Notes under the pieces: model-generated
What the model was told of the DNA's origin: nothing
Database searches by the model: none
What the model saw: the letters and a program-made list of their open reading frames with translations, nothing else
Made by a program: the position numbers and the translations under genes
In this document: one piece after another, positions 61,746 through 64,000 of the stretch
Layout: each line of letters opens with the position of its first letter
Position numbering within the stretch: position 1 is the first letter of the stretch
Origin: Mucilaginibacter sp. SMC90
GTDB lineage: Bacteria; Bacteroidota; Bacteroidia; Sphingobacteriales; Sphingobacteriaceae
NCBI RefSeq assembly: GCF_022811725.1
Contig: NZ_CP094527.1
Location: 2,170,001 to 2,234,000 of the forward strand
Direction of reading: 5' to 3'
Length of the DNA stretch: 64,000 nt

Positions 61746-62147
61746 ATGAATAATTTTTCGAGACATCCAATTTCGGTAGGTAAAAACATTGAAAAGTTTA
61801 GGAGGATGCGTGGGCTGAAACAGGAAACTTTGGCCGAAATATTGGGTATTTCACGCCAGACACTGTCAAAAATAGAGCAAAGCGAAGAGGTTGAAAGGGA
61901 AAAGCTACAACAAATTGCAGAAGCATTAACGGTATCCGTTGAAGCTTTGGAAAATTTTGATGAGGATAATGTCGTAATAAATATTGAAAATATGAATGAC
62001 GAATCGCGGCTTTATCATTATAATTTTAATCCTTTGGAAAAGCTTATCAAGATTATGGAGGAAAATAAGGCTTTATATGAAAGGCTACTTCAAGCCGAAC
62101 GGGAAAAAAATACCCTTTTGGAATCCCTACTTAAAAGTAATAGTTGA
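61746..62147 (+). CDS. XRE-family helix-turn-helix regulator with coiled-coil tail
   Basis: 133 residues. The HTH (about 10-65) reads VGKNIEKFRRMRGLKQETLA then ILGISRQTLSKIEQSEEV, a Cro/C1-type fold. The C-terminal third is charged and helical (LIKIMEENKALYERLLQAER), a probable dimerising coiled coil. There is no sensor or protease domain. It follows the 22-bp operator array by 40 bases and is divergent from the Rhs operon, so it is the natural candidate to bind the array and control itself and perhaps the toxin locus. It converges with the barrel gene at 62162. Confidence 0.88.
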   Translation: MNNFSRHPISVGKNIEKFRRMRGLKQETLAEILGISRQTLSKIEQSEEVEREKLQQIAEALTVSVEALENFDEDNVVINIENMNDESRLYHYNFNPLEKLIKIMEENKALYERLLQAEREKNTLLESLLKSNS

Positions 62148-62161
62148 AATATAATGAAGGT

Positions 62162-64000
62162 TTATTTCAACGTCAGTGACAAATACCAAACCGGACTTTT
62201 GCTGAAGCGCCCCGGCCATGCCATATCAAAACGGATGGGATAACCTGCCAGCATGGTTCTTATGCTATAACCAAATGAATTTAACTGATCATCTTTTAGC
62301 GGAAGCCCTGTAGCTCCGGCAGTTTTGGCAATGTCGGTAAATAAACCGATCTGTAAATTTTGAAGGGATGTAAATGATGTTTGTAGCGGAATTAAGGTTT
62401 TAAAAACCGGAAAATAAACGTCCACGTTCAATAAGCCGTACCGGCTGCCGTAAATACTGTTTTGCTCATAACCCCTGAAAGGTGTTACAAGTGTTTGAAA
62501 CGCGAAAGGCGCATCCTGTGCAAAGTGGACGGATGTATCTACACGCGTTACCAGGTTATTATCAAGGCCTCCAAAATTATAGAGTATTTTACTGGGGCCT
62601 GCGCTGTAGCCACCTTGCGCACGCACTACCAGGGTAATGTCTTTTACCAAAGGCTGGCTGATACTTGCATTTATTTGTACACCCATGAGCATTGTAGATT
62701 GCTTGCCCGTAGATGCCATGCCATCCAACAAAATCTTGCCTTCCCAACCTCTTTCCAGTAATGGTATGGTAGGTTGGAGCTTATGAACTTTCAATGCTAT
62801 ATTACCAATGCCCCACCACGATAGCAGGTCCTCATAATCGAGGCTATACCGGTCGGTGGAAAGAAAAATAGTTTGGTCCCTGCGCGCTGCGAGGCTATAA
62901 TCCAACGACCAATCGTAATGCAATGGTGTATGAAAGCCCAGTTCGTAATAATGTGTTTTTACCTTGGCAGCGGCAGGATATGGGTTGCCTTTATTGTCTC
63001 TCCAATCCCTGGTAGGATCAGGGTCGAGGCTTTCTACTTTCCTGAAAAAAAGTAAATGCCAATCCGTGTTTTTGGTATCGTTTTCATAACGTGTAAAGAA
63101 GTCGCTGCCTTCGGTACCGGCGGGTAAACGGTAGCCGATATTGAATTGATGGTTCTCCAACAGGTCGCTGAAACCACCTTGCACCATAGCGCCTACTTCC
63201 GGAAACTTAAAGGTTCCAAGGTAGGCCTGAAAGGGTTGATAGCGGTTGATAAAATAATCGTTATTTACCTGCGCACTGAAATACGCGCTGTATAATTGTA
63301 GCACATAAGGGCTTACTTTTTTATAGGTATAAGCTACGGCTCTTCTAACACTGTCCTCATGCAGTTGCGCAACATGCTTCTCATCTTCGGGATGTAATAC
63401 TTTTTGCAAAAACGATGGCCCGCCACTGTTTGCCTTTGCCAATAAAGTTTTGATGCTATCTTTCGTTTTTAGATCTTTCAGATAATCTTTTAACCAAGGA
63501 CTTGCGGCTACAGATAAGCTTGTGTTGCTTAATGGCAATTGACTGGGGTTAAACGTTTCCTTAAGCTGATAACCATTTTTGGTTTGGATAACGGTATAAC
63601 TTTCACCTGTAAAATCAGGCATATGCCAGGAAATATAAGCGAAATCTTTTGAGACCAATGGTTCTTTGCCCTGTGCAACATCTTTTAGGTTTCCATCTAT
63701 CGTTTTAAGGTAAATGCCATACGGTTTGGCAAGCGTATCGGTATGGTAAAGGCTGTCAGCCGGATAACCGCTTCTATATCCGATGATAGACTTATTGCCT
63801 TTGGCTAAAGTCAGTTCGGTATGATCGGCATTATCTTTTGTAAGCGGTGTATATCGAAGCGTATTGATATCGTAAGAAACAATATCGCTCTTTCCCCTTC
63901 TGTATGCTGAAAGCAGCCATCGGCCTGCGTTCCATTGTGTGGAGGCATTAATGCCGTCTACGCCGTAAAAGATGCGGTCAGTATTTGGAACGCCATTTTC
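62162..64000 (-). CDS. Outer-membrane protein with propeller domain and Omp85-like barrel, 5' end cut
   Basis: The frame is open to the right edge (612 residues visible), so the TTG at 63658 is not its start. The upstream part (ENGVPNTDRIFYGVDGIN; WNAGRWLLSAYRRGKSDIV; SIIGYRSGYPADSLYHTDT) looks like TolB/WD40-type propeller blades. The visible C-terminal half is beta-rich with repeated amphipathic strands (AYLGTFKFPEVGAMVQGGFS; NIGYRLPAGTEGSDFFTRY; YGLLNVDVYFPVF) and ends WYLSLTLK, as in surface-antigen barrels of the Omp85 kind. The complete gene continues outside the window. The link to the Rhs locus is unclear. Confidence 0.75.
   Translation of the reverse strand, partial: ENGVPNTDRIFYGVDGINASTQWNAGRWLLSAYRRGKSDIVSYDINTLRYTPLTKDNADHTELTLAKGNKSIIGYRSGYPADSLYHTDTLAKPYGIYLKTIDGNLKDVAQGKEPLVSKDFAYISWHMPDFTGESYTVIQTKNGYQLKETFNPSQLPLSNTSLSVAASPWLKDYLKDLKTKDSIKTLLAKANSGGPSFLQKVLHPEDEKHVAQLHEDSVRRAVAYTYKKVSPYVLQLYSAYFSAQVNNDYFINRYQPFQAYLGTFKFPEVGAMVQGGFSDLLENHQFNIGYRLPAGTEGSDFFTRYENDTKNTDWHLLFFRKVESLDPDPTRDWRDNKGNPYPAAAKVKTHYYELGFHTPLHYDWSLDYSLAARRDQTIFLSTDRYSLDYEDLLSWWGIGNIALKVHKLQPTIPLLERGWEGKILLDGMASTGKQSTMLMGVQINASISQPLVKDITLVVRAQGGYSAGPSKILYNFGGLDNNLVTRVDTSVHFAQDAPFAFQTLVTPFRGYEQNSIYGSRYGLLNVDVYFPVFKTLIPLQTSFTSLQNLQIGLFTDIAKTAGATGLPLKDDQLNSFGYSIRTMLAGYPIRFDMAWPGRFSKSPVWYLSLTLK

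Overview
The window looks like a chromosomal segment of a Bacteroidota bacterium, most likely family Sphingobacteriaceae and close to Mucilaginibacter or Pedobacter. This rests on SusC/SusD pairs, an ECF sigma/FecR pair, several TAnnTTTG-type promoter cores, DUF6443-type Rhs proteins, a cbb3 oxidase with an unusual subunit plan, and many short palindromic repeats between genes. Both edges cut genes: a PAS histidine kinase on the left and an outer-membrane propeller/barrel protein on the right.

Layout. (1) 1-8.4 kb: a low-oxygen and nitric-oxide module with a sensor kinase, an Rrf2 regulator carrying three cysteines (NsrR/IscR-like), cbb3 oxidase CcoN and a CcoO-cytochrome c fusion, two small membrane proteins, a group III truncated haemoglobin, two mini-cupins and flavohaemoglobin Hmp. 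(2) 8.4-17.1 kb: a secreted polysaccharide deacetylase and a very large alpha-2-macroglobulin-like protein that lacks the thioester glutamine. (3) 17.1-26 kb: three AhpD/carboxymuconolactone-decarboxylase-like proteins in one run with a TonB-dependent receptor and an MFS transporter, then a secreted epoxide hydrolase and an Ohr peroxidase. The last two genes share an almost superimposable upstream regulatory layout. (4) 26-30.2 kb: a metallo-hydrolase, small exported proteins, a DUF1223 protein and a LytS/LytTR two-component pair. (5) 30.5-50.8 kb: a glycan utilisation locus: ECF sigma, FecR, SusC with an STN domain, SusD, GH89, GH35, an HGSNAT-like membrane acetyltransferase, two GH92 enzymes and a LacI regulator. 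(6) 50.9-51.1 kb: tRNA-Lys with a second copy of its 3' end nearby, a possible integration boundary. (7) 51.4-64 kb: an Rhs polymorphic toxin operon (barrel/coiled-coil protein, Rhs companion, Rhs toxin with HNH-like tail, SUKH immunity protein). It is divergent from an XRE regulator that is preceded by at least six TTACATNATGTAA sites in two phased groups at 22-bp spacing.

How the parts may work together. Region 1 would sense and detoxify NO while keeping respiration going at low oxygen. Region 3 reads as import and detoxification of an oxidised organic compound. In region 5 a surface signal passes through the STN-bearing SusC, FecR and ECF sigma to switch on enzymes for a glycan with alpha-GlcNAc, beta-Gal and alpha-Man. 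An HGSNAT-like acetylase beside a GH89 enzyme repeats two consecutive steps of animal heparan sulfate breakdown. Region 7 is an interbacterial competition locus with its own apparent regulator. All functions are inferred from sequence patterns only; no database search was run.
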